NCBI GenBank assembly: GCA_036925085.1
Contig: JAUPFP010000093.1
Location: 459,710 to 523,709 of the forward strand
DNA: 64,000 nt
Direction of reading: 5' to 3'
Source of the DNA: Brachycybe producta
Taxonomy: Eukaryota > Arthropoda > Diplopoda > Playtdesmida > Andrognathidae
Part shown: in pieces, positions 11,478 to 24,001 of the stretch
How positions within the stretch are numbered: the first letter of the stretch is position 1
Layout: every line of letters starts with the position of its first letter
Translations under genes and position numbers: made by a program
Notes under the pieces: generated by a model
What the model was told of the DNA's origin: nothing
Database searches by the model: none
The model's input: only the letters and a program-made list of their open reading frames with translations

Positions 11478-11972
11478 TGCGTTCAGTTTCTAAGCACTAA
11501 GCTGTTTGAATAGAGCTTGCTATGTATGGAGTGTGTTTTGCATGTCAGCTTTTGATTGAGGCGACTGATAAGTGAACACTTTTTGGCGCGAAAACTGTCT
11601 GCAGTTATACAGTTTGGCGCTTGATTAGTTTGGCGCTTATTCAGTTTTCTAGATTCAGAAGTCCGAGTATGTTTTGAAAAAAAAAATCTTGGTCCATTTT
11701 AGCCTCTATGTACAGCCTTTTTTCTTTATTGCACTACTTAGACGCGGCGGCGTTTATGCGCCCCATTTTTATAACATCACAGCTAAAGCTTTGAGATTTA
11801 AATTTTGCGCTTTCTTTAATTAGGCGCGCGTTAGATCAGCGCCACATTGATGACTGATGTCTAATTTGACCATCAAATCGACCACAATTTGAATTGTGTG
11901 GTCAAATTAACCTTTGACGTGGATAGCGCCTCAAATGCTATAGCGCTTCAAAAGCGCTTAGAAACTGAACGC
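11478..11972. mobile_element. Palindromic GCGCTT-rich element, about 495 bp
   Basis: Terminal inverted repeats gcgttcagtttctaagc and gcttagaaactgaacgcc enclose many ttggcgctt words on both strands. Similar wording occurs at 60290-61070. Confidence 0.65.
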
Positions 11973-12246
11973 CATTTTTTTCTCCTCACAAAGAAATAGT
12001 TGCTGATATTAATTAGTAGTTAATATTGTTATAATAATTAATATATAAATGTGAAATGGACACATACATTAAAACAAAATGCCCAACACGGGACAGACTA
12101 ATCATAGGTCAATAGGTGACCTACACTTTCAGATGGCTATTTGGAAAAGAACTGTGGGGCACTCAGTGACCTACAATTTTTTTTACATTTTGGGGGCTGT
12201 GCCCCCAGACCCCCATGCAATCACCGATGTAAAAAAAAGTTTTAAA

Positions 12247-12462
12247 GTGTAGGTCACCGAATGACCTACAGTTGTGAAGTGTAGGTCACTGAATAACCTA
12301 CAGTTGTGAAGTGTAGGTCACTGAATGACCTACAGTTGTGAAGTGTAGGTCACCAAATGACCTACAGTTGTTAAGTGTAAGTCACCGAATGACCTACAGT
12401 TGTGAAGTGTAGGTCACTGAATGACCTACAGTTGTTAAGTGTAGGTCACCGAGTGACCTACG
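12247..12462. repeat. 32-bp minisatellite of palindromic units
   Basis: Seven units of gtgtaggtcaccgaatgacc followed by tacagttgtgaa. The core TGTAGGTCA...TGACCTACA is itself a palindrome, with variable bases in the middle. Confidence 0.9.
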
Positions 12463-12479
12463 ATTCGTCTGTTCCTGCC

Positions 12480-13045
12480 AAACAACAAAAAGTTGAGAAT
12501 AGAAAATCGATTCACAAATTGTGTATAATTTAGGTAAAAAAAAACAAAATGGTGGCTGCTAAAATTTAACTACTGCTTTTTTGTTGTTGTAAATGTGTGC
12601 TTATTTTTGGCAGCTTGTGATGTTGGCTGTTTGAAAAACCAAAAATGGATTTCTCTGTTGACCAACAAAACCAACAAATTGAAATTAAAATAAAAATGGC
12701 AGCTAAAAACACAAAAAAAAACTCAATTCAAACCCCAAAAAATAAAAACCAACATAGATTTTTGTATAATTGTAATTTGATGACAAATTTTATATCTTAA
12801 CATAGTGTTTTTTAATTAATTTAATTTTTAGATAATTAATTAATTAAGTGTACACATCTCCGTGTGTATGTTTATATGTGTGTGTGTGTGTGTGTGTGCA
12901 AATGCACCCATTTTTACCTGGTGATTTTTAGGCCCAGATTCAAGAATAGAAACTTAAAACGCTTGAAATTTTTAAAAAGAATTGCTTTTTGAACTCTTGA
13001 CTAACTTCTGTCTGTAAAAAGAGCAAAATTAATAGAAACTAGAAA
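12480..13045. other. AT-rich intergenic DNA with a GT microsatellite
   Basis: A (TG)n tract of about 20 bp lies near 12879-12898. Otherwise I see nothing. Confidence 0.5.
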
Positions 13046-13222
13046 GTTTTTTTTTCAAAACTAGAAGGGCATAGAAGAGTATTTTCATGTTGATATCTTT
13101 CAAAATAAACTTTTTATAAACAAAAAAAAATTATAATACATGACATAAAACGTTAATTTTATAAGATATCGACATGAAAATATCATTAAGTGATTGAACT
13201 ACTTTTCTAGTTTCTAAAGCAC
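13046..13222. mobile_element. Degraded family C foldback element
   Basis: caaaactagaagggc...gatatctttcaaaataaact faces ataagatatcgacatgaaaa...cttttctagtttctaaagca. The arms are intact; the central part is shortened. Confidence 0.7.
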
Positions 13223-13724
13223 ATTCAAGTTTCTCTTCATTTTGCTCTTCTGAAAGACAGAGAATAACCAGATTTCGAGTTATGAAATTTGACTTATGTA
13301 TCACTTTAATTAATTATTATTTAATTAATTCATCCCTTTAAGAAAACATTTTTGCTCAATTGGTATAATCGAAAAAAATTAATTAATTTTAATATAATGA
13401 GGGTGGATTTAGAATTGATTGTGAATAATAATTAGTAATTGTTTATTTTAGAAACAAAATTTGTTTTGATTGAATTTTGCAATCATTATTAATATTAAAA
13501 ATGTCTGTTTTTTTAAGAATTTTAAACATTTTCTGGTTGTGTATGTCTAGTATAATTAGAAGTTTCTTTCAGCTTCTTTTAGAAGAAAATTTTAAGAAAA
13601 TTTTAGAAAGTAGAAGAGTAAAAAAAAAACAGCACCGTAAATTTTTTTCATGTTGGTTATATTTCAAAGTAGACTTTTTTATTTAAAACAATAATTTTAA
13701 GTTCAGTTTTATATAAATAAGCTA

Positions 13725-14490
13725 TTGTTTTAAAGAGCAACAAAGGTCATATGGATGTACCAACAAGCCAAACTTTGGCTGGATGTTAGGATGTATGGAT
13801 GAATTCAAATGGTTTTGCACGTTATAACTTTTTAGAAACTTTTGTTCTAAAAAGCAACAAAGGTCTTATAATGTCATTCAACCAAGTTAAACTGTGGATG
13901 GATGTTAGGATGTATGGATGAATTCAAATTGTTTTGCACTATATAACTTGCAAATTAATGATTTTTTTAGAAATTGTTGTTCTAAAAAGCAACAAAGGTC
14001 TTAATATATTGCAACCATGCTAAATTTTCAGATGGATGTTAGATTGTATGGATGAATTCCAAAAGTTTTGCATGTTATAACTTGCAAACGTGATTTATTT
14101 TAGAAACTGTTGCTCTAAAAAAAGCAACAAAGGTCTTATAATGTTATCAACCAAGTTAAACTGTAGATGTGGAGGTTAGGATGTATGAATGAATTCAAAC
14201 GGTTTTGCACTATATAACTTGCAAATTGATGTTTTTTTTAGAAATTGTTCTAAAAAGCAACAAAGGTCTTATAATGCAACCATGTTAAATTTTCGGATGG
14301 ATGTTAGAATGTATGGTTGAATTCCAAAAGTTTTGCATGTTATAACTTGCAAACGCGATTTATTTTAGAAACTGTTGTTCTAAAAAGCAACAAAGGTCTT
14401 ATAATATAATGCAACCGTGCTAAATTTTTGGATGGATGTTAGGATGTATGGATGAATTTCAAAAGTTTTGAGTGATATAACTTGGGAATG
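13725..14490. repeat. Six tandem units of about 133 bp
   Basis: The word gcaacaaaggtc recurs near 13736, 13854, 13989, 14124, 14257 and 14387, each followed by ggatgttaggatgtatggat and ttttgcayrttataactt. No open frame spans units. Confidence 0.85.
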
Positions 14491-14499
14491 GGACTGCCT

Positions 14500-15360
14500 A
14501 CAGTAAAATGTCATGAGACCAAAAATTATCCATACGTTCGAATAATGCTACTTATTTAATTTCATAATTTTAGCTTTAATTTTGACTAATTAAAATTGGT
14601 TTAATTAATAATTTTGAAAATAATGAGAATAATAACATGAAAATAATCGTAAGTGTTAAATTTTTATACCCTTTTACTTTCGAATAATTATTTTCTTAAA
14701 ATTATTAAATAAAAGCGAACAAGTGCTACACGTATTTCTTATGACTGAAAAAATAAACAGTCAATTTGTAGAATTTTTCATTTGCCATTTCTGAAAATCT
14801 TAATTTTTCTTTTTTCTACTTTTTTCTGTGTGTGTTTTGTATGTGTGATTGTGTCTTTTTTTAATTAATTAATTAATTAATTGTGATTAAGTGAATGGAT
14901 TTAGAAAATTAATATATGTACAGAATGCTTCAGAAATGTTTTCATTAATAATTTATTGATTATGTTTGGTGGTTTCATTTGTGAAGCAAAAACTATTTAA
15001 ACATTTTTTTTAACAAAAATGAAAAAAAAAATTGAAAATTTCTCCAATCATAAATGTTTGATAACCGAATCACATTTAATTAATTGCTTTTCTCACAGTT
15101 TGTTTTTTGGCAAATTTAACTTTTTTATAATCAATCAATTTCTCTAATGATATTAAAACGTTGATTTTTAATTGAAAACGAAAAATAAATGAAAATTTTT
15201 GAAGTGTCTTTTTTTTTTAGATTTGGTTATAGTCATAGAGGATATGACTTAAGTTAATTATGCAAATTAATCATTTTTTGGTATCTGAAATAGAGATCTA
15301 TGTTTTGTGAAAAAAATATATATTGAAGCTCAGCGAATAAACCTTTTTAATCAGTTTATT
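14500..15360. other. AT-rich intergenic DNA; nothing recognised
   Basis: Contains an (ATTA)n run near 14862-14881 and no gene-like signal. Confidence 0.5.
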
Positions 15361-15960
15361 TCATGAGGCCCCCCAATAGGTCCACGAGGTTAACCACAAC
15401 CAACAATTCCATTAAGGTTCATTGATGCCTACAAAGCCCACCAGGCTCATGAAACCTCATAAGATTCATGAAACTTACCGAGCCCATAAAGCCCATACGT
15501 TCTATGAATCTCACAAAACCTGTGAAGTCCATAAAGAGTACCAGTATTCTGTACAGCTTAAGGTTCCTGAAGCCCGTAAAATCCAATTGACCAATAAAGT
15601 CCACAGAGCTCATCAAAGCTTACCAAAAATGCCAGCAGACTTCAAAAGTTTATGAAGGCAACTAGGCTCATGAAGCCCATATGGTCCATGAAGGGCCACT
15701 CTTACCAGACCCATAAAGCCCACAAAGGGTATCATCAGAATCATGAAGAGATATGAATTTGGTTCCTGGAGCTCACCAAGCCCACCTAGCTCAAAGAGCC
15801 CACAAAGCTCACCAGGTGCATTAAAGTTTACAAGCTCCATGGAACCCATGATTGGGAACAGACCCAAAGAAATTTATGAAGCCCACTAGGCCCATGAAGC
15901 TCATAAGGTCTATGAAGCCCATGAACGCCAAGAGACTAAACGGAGAGACAATTTTTGGTT
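15361..15960. repeat. Degenerate short tandem repeat (AAGCCCATGAAGCTCA-like)
   Basis: Words such as aagcccatgaagctcac and ccaccaggctcatgaa recur irregularly every 15-30 bp. The overlapping open frames on both strands come from this repeat. Confidence 0.7.
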
Positions 15961-16639
15961 GCATCCCATCTCATCATCTCATGGGTCCCGTCAGTCCATT
16001 GGGTGCAACTGATTAGTTACACAGGTCCAACCCATCCAATCAGTCTCACGGGAAACTCAGTCATCCCATCAGTCCCACTTATCCTGATTTAGCCCCATCT
16101 TCTTCATTAATGAGAGTCTATTTTGATCTCTAAATGTCACCAGACCCATGAAGCCCTATGTTTTCTGAAGCCAGTAAATGCCAACTGGCACATTAAGGCC
16201 ATCCTGAAACACATATAGCACACATAAAGCTCCATTCGGCCCACATTCTTTTCTTCTTAGAATGAAGCATATTTCTTTTTTATAATATTTTCTAAGAAAT
16301 TTCAGAGAAAATTTCTTGGAAATTTAAATGAAAATTTAAAAAAAAAACTAAATTAAAGTTGTGGAAATAATAATTCTCAAGAGTGGACAGTTTATTCGAC
16401 CGTAAGTCCACCTTAAAATTACTTTTGATGCACCGCCAGCATACTTATACAATTCATTTCTATTCTGAATAGCTTTTTTTTTTTGCTGATCACTGGACAC
16501 TGGTCAAGACTCATAAGTTATAACTTGACCATTACAAGGTGCAACAAAAATAGACACACACATGCATGAGTGTGTCATTTGTAAATTAATTTTACAAGTA
16601 AGGTAATAAATTAATAAGATTGTCATATGACAGTTAATA

Positions 16640-17520
16640 CGGCATAGCTCTGGCTTATAACTTCTTAGAAACTAGAATGGTATTTTTAATTTGCTAAAAA
16701 GTATATTTTTTTTACAATAATATATTTCAAAATAAAACTTATAATACAATTTGAAAATATTAATTTTTATATTTTTGTTTAAATTTTTTTTATAAAATGT
16801 TTATTTTTAAAAAATATTATGAAAATTTTGAAGCCAATAATTCATTGACTTTTCTAGTTTCTAACGAACTGTTGAATTTTTTTTCTTTTCTTAAAATTTG
16901 TTTCTATTAAAAGTGTCTTATAATTGTACTAATTGTATATTGGCATTTCTAGCTCATAAGTTCTTAGAAACTAGAATAATATTTTTTATTTGATAAAAAT
17001 TATTTCCACAATGATATATTTCAAAATAAATGTTTTTATGACGCAATTTGAAAATACTAATTTTTGTATTTTTGTTTAAATTTTTTTATAAAATGTTTAT
17101 TTAAAAAAAAATAGTATGAAAAATTTGAAGCAATATTAATTGACTTTTCTAGTTTCTAACAAGTTCCTAATTTTTTTTTTCTTAAAATTTCTTTCTATTA
17201 AAAGTGTCTTATAATTTTATTAATTGTAAATTGGCATTTCTAGCTCATACGTTCTTAGAAACTAGAATATTTTTTATTTGATGAAAATTATTTCCACAAT
17301 GATATATTTCAAAATAAACTTTTTATGACGCAATTTGAAAATATTAATTTTTATATTTTTGTTTAATTTTTTTTATATATAAAACGTTTATTTTTTAAAA
17401 AATAGTATGAAAATTTTGAATTTTGACTTTTCTAGTTTCTAATAAGTTTCTGAATTTTTTTTTTTTCGTAAAATTTGCTTCTATTAAAAAAGTGTTTTAG
17501 AATTTTGCTAATTTATTGTT
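16640..17520. repeat. Three tandem palindromic units of about 291 bp (family C relative)
   Basis: The unit start ctcataagttcttagaaact recurs near 16655, 16950 and 17241. Each unit ends with ttttctagtttctaa and has internal arms tatttcaaaataaa / aaaatgtttattt. Confidence 0.78.
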
Positions 17521-17529
17521 GTGCCTCCT

Positions 17530-18302
17530 ATGTTATTAATCATTTGGAATCACTCTGTATTGATTATTTTTTTTTTAGAATGGTCAATGGTCAAGACTGA
17601 CCATTGGCAAAGTAAAAGTTCCTGAAGAGATTATATTATTTATCATTCAGTTCTCTATTCTTCAATCTTGAACCAATAATAGAATTTCTTCTTCTTCTTC
17701 TTCTGGAATTCAACATATGGCAGCCAAGAGAGAGAAAAAAATACAATTGAACTGGACAATGGTCAATTGACATCTGGTGAAAATTATTATCAGTTATTCA
17801 AGTGATTCTACTTTTTTTTTTGGCTTTTCTTGAGAAAATATCATTCAAGAAAATAAGTTGGATTTTCTATGGTGATTTTTAGGCTCATCTTTAAAGGGTG
17901 TTTTTTTAGGGGGAAGAGTTCTGAGTTCGAACTCGAGGTTCCTATTCTGGAAAAAATCCTCTTAAAATATTCGAAAATATTCAATAATTCAGGGACTGAC
18001 ACACCTAGGGGGGAAAAATACACTTTCAACTCTTCAAACTTTCAAAATAAACTTTTTATAGATTAAAATTTAAAAAATATTGTCCTCTTTAAAGTTAGAT
18101 CATTTTTAAACTCACAGGAAAAAAAAAGCTTATTTTGAACGACATCAAACATGAAAACAACCTTAAGTGACTAAAAGCTACCCTTCTAGTTTCTAAAACA
18201 ATTTCAATTTTTAGTTAAGATGTTTTACGAACAGCTGATTTTTTTAAAACTGTTGTTTATTCTGTTTTTTCAGACAAAGTAAATTTGATAGAGACTAAAA
18301 AT
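17530..18302. other. Intergenic; partial family C arms only
   Basis: tttcaaaataaactttttat (18042) and cccttctagtttctaaaaca (18180) mark a damaged family C copy at about 18030-18205. I see no coding signal in the rest. Confidence 0.45.
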
Positions 18303-18751
18303 TGTTTTAGAAACTAGAAGGGTATTTTAAAATCTTTCAAAATAAACTTTTCATAGCAAAAAATTAAAAAATATTGTCCTCAAACTCACAGAAAAAAAGC
18401 TTATTTTGAACGATATCAAACATAAAAACAACCTTAAAACAACCTCTTCTAGTTTCTAAAACAATTTCAGTTCTAGTTAAGATGTTTTATGAATAGCTGA
18501 TTTTTTTTAAAAAAAAAAGCAAAATGAAGAGAAACTAGAAATGGTTTTAGAAACTAGAAAGGTATTTTAAGTGTATTTTCATGTTGATATCTTTCAAAAT
18601 AAACTTTTCATAGAAAACAAAATTATAAAAATATATAGTCTGCTTAAAGTTGAATTATATTTCGAGCACACCGAAAAAGCTTATTTTGAACGATATGAAA
18701 CATGAAAACAACCTTAAGTGACTCAAAGCTACCCTTCTAGTTTCTAAAACA
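18303..18751. mobile_element. Two adjacent family C foldback elements
   Basis: 18303-18464 (short) and 18543-18751, separated by the usual gatgttttatgaatagctga flank. Both have ttttagaaactagaagggta-type ends in inverted orientation. Confidence 0.75.
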
Positions 18752-19089
18752 ATTTCAGTTTCTAGTTAAGATCTTTTATTAACAGCTGATTTTTTAAAAA
18801 ACTGTTGATTATTCTGTTTTTCAGGTTGTAAAACTAGGATAAACGTGAATGTCTTTTTAGAAACTAGAACTGTAAACTCAATCACTTAAACGAAATCGTT
18901 TTGATTTTGTATTTTCTATTAATTGCTTTAAAAGATTTAATTAATTGGGGCTTTTCCTATTTTAATAAACACTTTTTATTTGCATAAAATGAATAATTTA
19001 TAAAAATAATTTGCATATATTTTCTTTTAAATGTTAATTTCGGATAAAAACAATTTCGACCTTAATTATCACTGGTTCATTATTCATAT

Positions 19090-19090
<1 letters not shown>

Positions 19091-19171
<81 letters not shown>
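19091..19171. repeat. (TA)n microsatellite followed by TACAGGGTG
   Basis: About 80 bp of TA repeats with a single CA break, ending in tatatacagggtgtttcac. This junction often marks one end of a DNA transposon fossil in invertebrates, but no partner end was found. Confidence 0.85.
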
Positions 19172-19175
<4 letters not shown>

Positions 19176-19930
19176 GGTGTTTCACTATGAATAATTCACT
19201 AAGAAATGAGAGAAAAAAATACATAATGGATTTTTCTAGTTTATGCTTTTAAGTTTTTGCTTATTAAATGAATAAAATCTGATTTATTTGAAGTTTTTTC
19301 CCCTCTGTTTTAGGCTCCTCTCTAAGAATATTTTTTTCCAATATTCAATACAAGCAAAAAAAATTCTAAGGTCCATATTTAAGAGTTGAACTTCAAGTAA
19401 AACTTGAACCCTCTGTGCAGAAGTTTCAACATTGACGAATAAACCACTTTTAAACTGAATATCCTCAAACATTGGTTTTGTCTATGTTTCAACTCTTTAT
19501 TTTAGAGGCTTCAAGTTGAACTTCAAAGACCAAAGTTTCTTTTCTTGAATTTGGTCCTAATATGCCTATAAGGCACTATATCCATTGTTTTAATTAATTA
19601 TTCAGTTGCCTCGTTATATATTATATTTTCAGATCTATTCCAATTTCTATTTCTAATTTATTTCTAAAGTTGACATATAATATCGACCATAAAAAATCAC
19701 AGGCAGGAAAAGGAGGGTACAAAGAAGAAGAAGAAAAAAAAAGCCTCCACAATATTAATAACTATTTCTTAAATATTTTATAATACATGATGTTTATTTT
19801 ACAACTTTGCTTCTCTTGTTCTTTTCATTTATATAATGGAGGAGTTTCATGTAGCAATAAATTGCCATAAATATGATATTAGCAATCCATTTCTACGTGG
19901 TATACTTGTCTCACACTGAGATAAAGTTTG

Positions 19931-20360
19931 TGACGTCAGAGGGGTTGATAAAAAAAATTTAATATTTGATTATTTTGTCTTAGAAAAAAGAGCTCGGATT
20001 TTTAAGCAAAGCTAAATCTTTCTTAATTTGTGGCCCAAAGTGCCAATTAGGAAGTGTTCGTCATTAGAGCATATGCAATTATGTTTTTTTTTTCTAATCA
20101 AAATGGCTGCTTAGAGGCTAGATGTCTGGGTACTAACTTACTATCAGTTCTCAACTAGAGTTCTAGCATCAAACTAGCCTTTTTGATTAGCAAAAGCATA
20201 ATCACAACTTGCTCTACTGATGATCACAATATGTACTTGGGCCACAAATTGAGAAACAGTTGCTTGATTTTGCATAAAAATCCGAGCTTCTAGTAAGCAA
20301 CCCTTTTTTATTTGACAAAATGACAATCTTAAATTTTAGATAAACCCCTCTGACGTCAAA
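19931..20360. mobile_element. Nested palindrome: family D element inside an outer inverted repeat
   Basis: Outer pair: tgacgtcagaggggtt (19931) against aacccctctgacgtca (about 20343-20358). Inner family D, 19992-20287: gctcggatttttaagc...ttgtggcccaaagtgcc against ggccacaaattgagaaac...aaaaatccgagc, with gaggctag stems in the centre. Confidence 0.78.
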
Positions 20361-20409
20361 AGCTTCGTCTGACAATGAGGTAACCACACTTTAGGTTATC
20401 TTGAGGGGG

Positions 20410-22815
20410 TCATTTAAAAAGTTCAGTTATAATAAGTTATAATAATATCGATATTTTTATTTTAATTAATTTCAATTTATGTTTCCTAATGTAGATGCAT
20501 TAATTAGCTTCTGTTGGATGTCCAATTTTTCATAAAGAAGGAAACTGGGAACTTGAACTTCGACTTTTGAACCCTCTGAGCTGGGTTTCAGTATAGAAAA
20601 GGGGCTCTGTGTTTGAACCCTGTTATAAGAGCTAAATTTTAGCCAATGAAAAGATTTGATTTTGTTCGTATGTTTATTTGCTTTAAATTTTTTTTATTTA
20701 ACATGACGTCGTGCATTTGAAGACACATTTTGTTGCATAGTGGTGCACTAATATGGCGTTGTTTCACTAAATGTTATACTGGTAAGACGCCATATTACAT
20801 TTTTCTCATCTGTCATCATGATCATCGCGCAGCGCGCTATGTTTCAAAACATTAACTAGAACAGGTTAGCTAATGCCTTTTAACTTTTTTTCTATTGAAT
20901 ATAGTTCGTGAACTTTCTTGTCCTGTTGTTTCAAGATGACTGTCTATGTAAGTTGTTGTTTTGTGCGGTTTTTAAAAAAAGTTTCGCGTAATTTTAGCAC
21001 TTTATCGATGAAAAATGTCGCTAATAATGAAGTTCAAGTGAGGGTTAAGATTAAGTGTTAATTTTAGCGCCTTAGATGGGCTGCAAATGTTAATTTAACA
21101 TGACGTCACACATTCGAAGTCATTTTGTTATATGGTGGTGTACTAATATGGCGTGTTTTTAGGCAAAATAGCATATTGGCAAGACGCCATATTTACATCT
21201 TTCTCATGGTTATGGCGTCGCACGCTATGCTTCAGAATGTTAATTCGGACAGGTTAGCGAGTGCCGTCGACGTTTTCTTTTTTCATCGCGTGTGAACTTT
21301 TTACCCCATTTTCAAGATGGCTGTCGGTGTAGCTTGTTTTTTTTGTGCGGTTTATTAGTGAAGTTTCGCGGCGTCTTTGCACTTTATCGATGAAAAATGT
21401 AGCTAACAGGGAAGTTTAAGTGATAATTTCAGGGCAAGTGTTAGTTTTAGGGAAGTATTTAAGCTATTCCAAGCGTTTTAACCGGTTCAAAGTAAGTTGT
21501 TAACGACACTTATCATTGAAGTCTATGAGCGCGGCGCGTTTTTTCACGTTTCTTTTGTTCGATTAACTGTTTTGTTTTCTTAAAGGGGGTGGCCTGGGGT
21601 GGGTCACTTAAAAAGTTTGGTTGTCAAATATAATAATATCGATATTTTTATTTTAATTAATTTCAATTTATGTTTCCTAATGTAGATGCATTAGCCTCTG
21701 TTTTACGTCCAAATTAGGCTTAAAGACGAAAACTTGGCAGTTGAATTTCGACTTTTAAACCCTCTCAGCAGGGTTTCAGCATAGAAAAGTCCTTGATCAA
21801 GGAGTACTCAATAAATCTGGGGTTTTCTGTGTTGGAACCCTGTTACGAGAGCTAAATTTGAACCAATGAAAAGATTTGATTTTGTTTGTATGTTTATTTT
21901 CTTTAATTTTTTATTTAACATGACGTCGTGCATTTGAAGACTTATTTTGTTGCATAGTGGTGCACAAACATGGCGTTGTTTGACTCAATGTCATATTAGT
22001 AAGACGCCATATTACTACATCTTTTCCATCTATTATTATGGTGATCGCGCAGCGCGTTATACTTCAAAACATTAACTAGAACAGGGTATCTAATGTCTTT
22101 TGACTTATTTTCTACCGATTTATAGTTCGTGAACTTTCTTGTCCTCTTGTTTCAAGTTGACTGTCAATGACTCAATGTAAGTTGTTGTTTTGTGTGGTTT
22201 TTTAAAAAAAAAGTTTTGCGTATTTTTCTGTGTTTTGTCGATGAAAAATGTAACTGATAATGAAGTTCCAAGTGATAGTTACGGGTAAGTTTTAGTTTTA
22301 GCGCACAATGATGGGGTCTGCAAATGTTAATTTAACATGACGTCACACATTCGAAGACATTTTGTGATATAGTGGTGCACTAATATGGCGGGGTTTTTAG
22401 GCTAAATAAGCATATTAGCAAGACGCCATATTTACATCTTTCTCCCTCTTTATCATGATTATCGCGCCGCACGCTATGCTTCAGAATGTTAGCTCGAACA
22501 GGTTAGCGAATGCCTTCGACACATTTCTTATTCATAGTTTGTGAACTTTATTGTCTTATTTTCAAGATGTCTGTCATTGTAACTTGGTTTTGTTGTTGTT
22601 TTGTGCGGTTTATTAGTGACGTTTCGCGTTTTTTAACACTTTATCGATGAAAAATGTAGCTAGAAGGGAAGTTAAAGCGATAATTCAGGGCAAAAGTTAG
22701 TTTTAGAGAAGTATTTCAGCCATTTCGAAGCGTTTTAACCGGTTCAAAGTAAGTTGTTAACGACACTTATCATTGTAGTCTATGAGCGCGCCGCGTTTTT
22801 TACGTTTATTTTGTT
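20410..22815. repeat. Direct duplication of a 1.19-kb unit, each with two 0.4-kb subrepeats
   Basis: aataatatcgatatttttat recurs at 20441 and 21632 (1191 bp apart). Inside each unit aacatgacgtcgtgcatttg-like subrepeats start near 20699 and 21098, and near 21918 and 22334. Each subrepeat contains aatatggcgt facing acgccatatt. No open frame of note. Confidence 0.85.
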
Positions 22816-23287
22816 TGGTTAACTCTTTATTTGTTTAATAATGGTTAGAGGGTTGTATTCACAATGTTAGAAGTCAGTTTTGGTCATGTTTTGTACTTTA
22901 TTAAATGTATTTTGACCTCAAACGGATGAAAATCTGTTATATTATCAACGAGCCGGCGGCTTCTCAATGTTAAGTAATGGATGACGTCATTCTCTATGGT
23001 TTGTTTCCCGCTCGAATATGTTGATCGTCACTTGCATTTGACTGACTAAACTCTCATTGTTGTGTTCTTATTTATCAGTCGTTTAATTGGTCGGGCGCCA
23101 TTTTGTGTCTTATTTAGCCTTTGATGTTAGTATTGAAGGACACACGTTTTTCTTTTATATTATTTCCAATTTTCCATAGATTGCAATGCATGGGGGACGA
23201 CATAGAAGAAAATCAACTACGAGATTCATAAAGATTCATCGAGATTCACACGATTCACCCTGCATTAATATGCTTGCAGTTAGTTGG

Positions 23288-23587
23288 CTTATACCTTGCA
23301 TACACACATGAGTTAAATGAATTCAAATTAAATGTGTTTTGGTGAATTATACGGAATCCAGTTAAGGACATGAACACCAAATAAAAATCGACTTTTATTA
23401 TTAATATTTTAAAATTTGAAATACTAAATCAATATTTTGTAAATTGTTTATATTATTATATTTCAGTATTAACTCAATATTTTCAGATTAATTAACTGAA
23501 TAAATTGAATTCGACGACATATTGTTTGTTTTGTCCTTCACAGGGCTCTGTAGAACACGTTTATTATTTAAATGCATTTAAATTATG
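23288..23587 (+). mobile_element. Family E interspersed element
   Basis: Runs from gcttataccttgcatacaca through ccagttaaggacatgaacac to cacagggctctgtagaacac and tttaaatgcatttaaatta. Further copies are at 40211-40528, 40672-40957 and 55421-55731. Confidence 0.8.
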
Positions 23588-24001
23588 AGGTGTGTGTCTG
23601 TATTAGGTATTAGGACAACATCCCAAAGACATTTTTTTGTTGCAAAACATTGATACCAAAATCAGCCTGGTTCAAACTCACAAATTAACAAGTTATAAAA
23701 ACAAACTAAATTTCTACTCATAAAACATTTATTTATATTAGTAAAATTTACACGATATAATATATATTAACTTATATAATGGAACTATATACAAATACGA
23801 CAAAAATGTAAAATATAATTTCATACACTGAATTGCAACAACAACAAAACTGGTATCTATAATTGTGTTTGTTGTGGACCCAAATAGTCCTTAAATTCGT
23901 GACTTAGGAAGACGAGAGAGTCTTGTGTGTGATCAAAACTATACGGAAGAGAGAAACAGAAAGAGTGGTCAAGGTTTTTTCTTGAATTTTGGCACTAAGG
24001 G

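Noticed and set aside
17925-17945. GTTCGAACTC, resembling a tRNA T-loop
   Set aside because: No flanking acceptor stem, anticodon arm or A box could be found.
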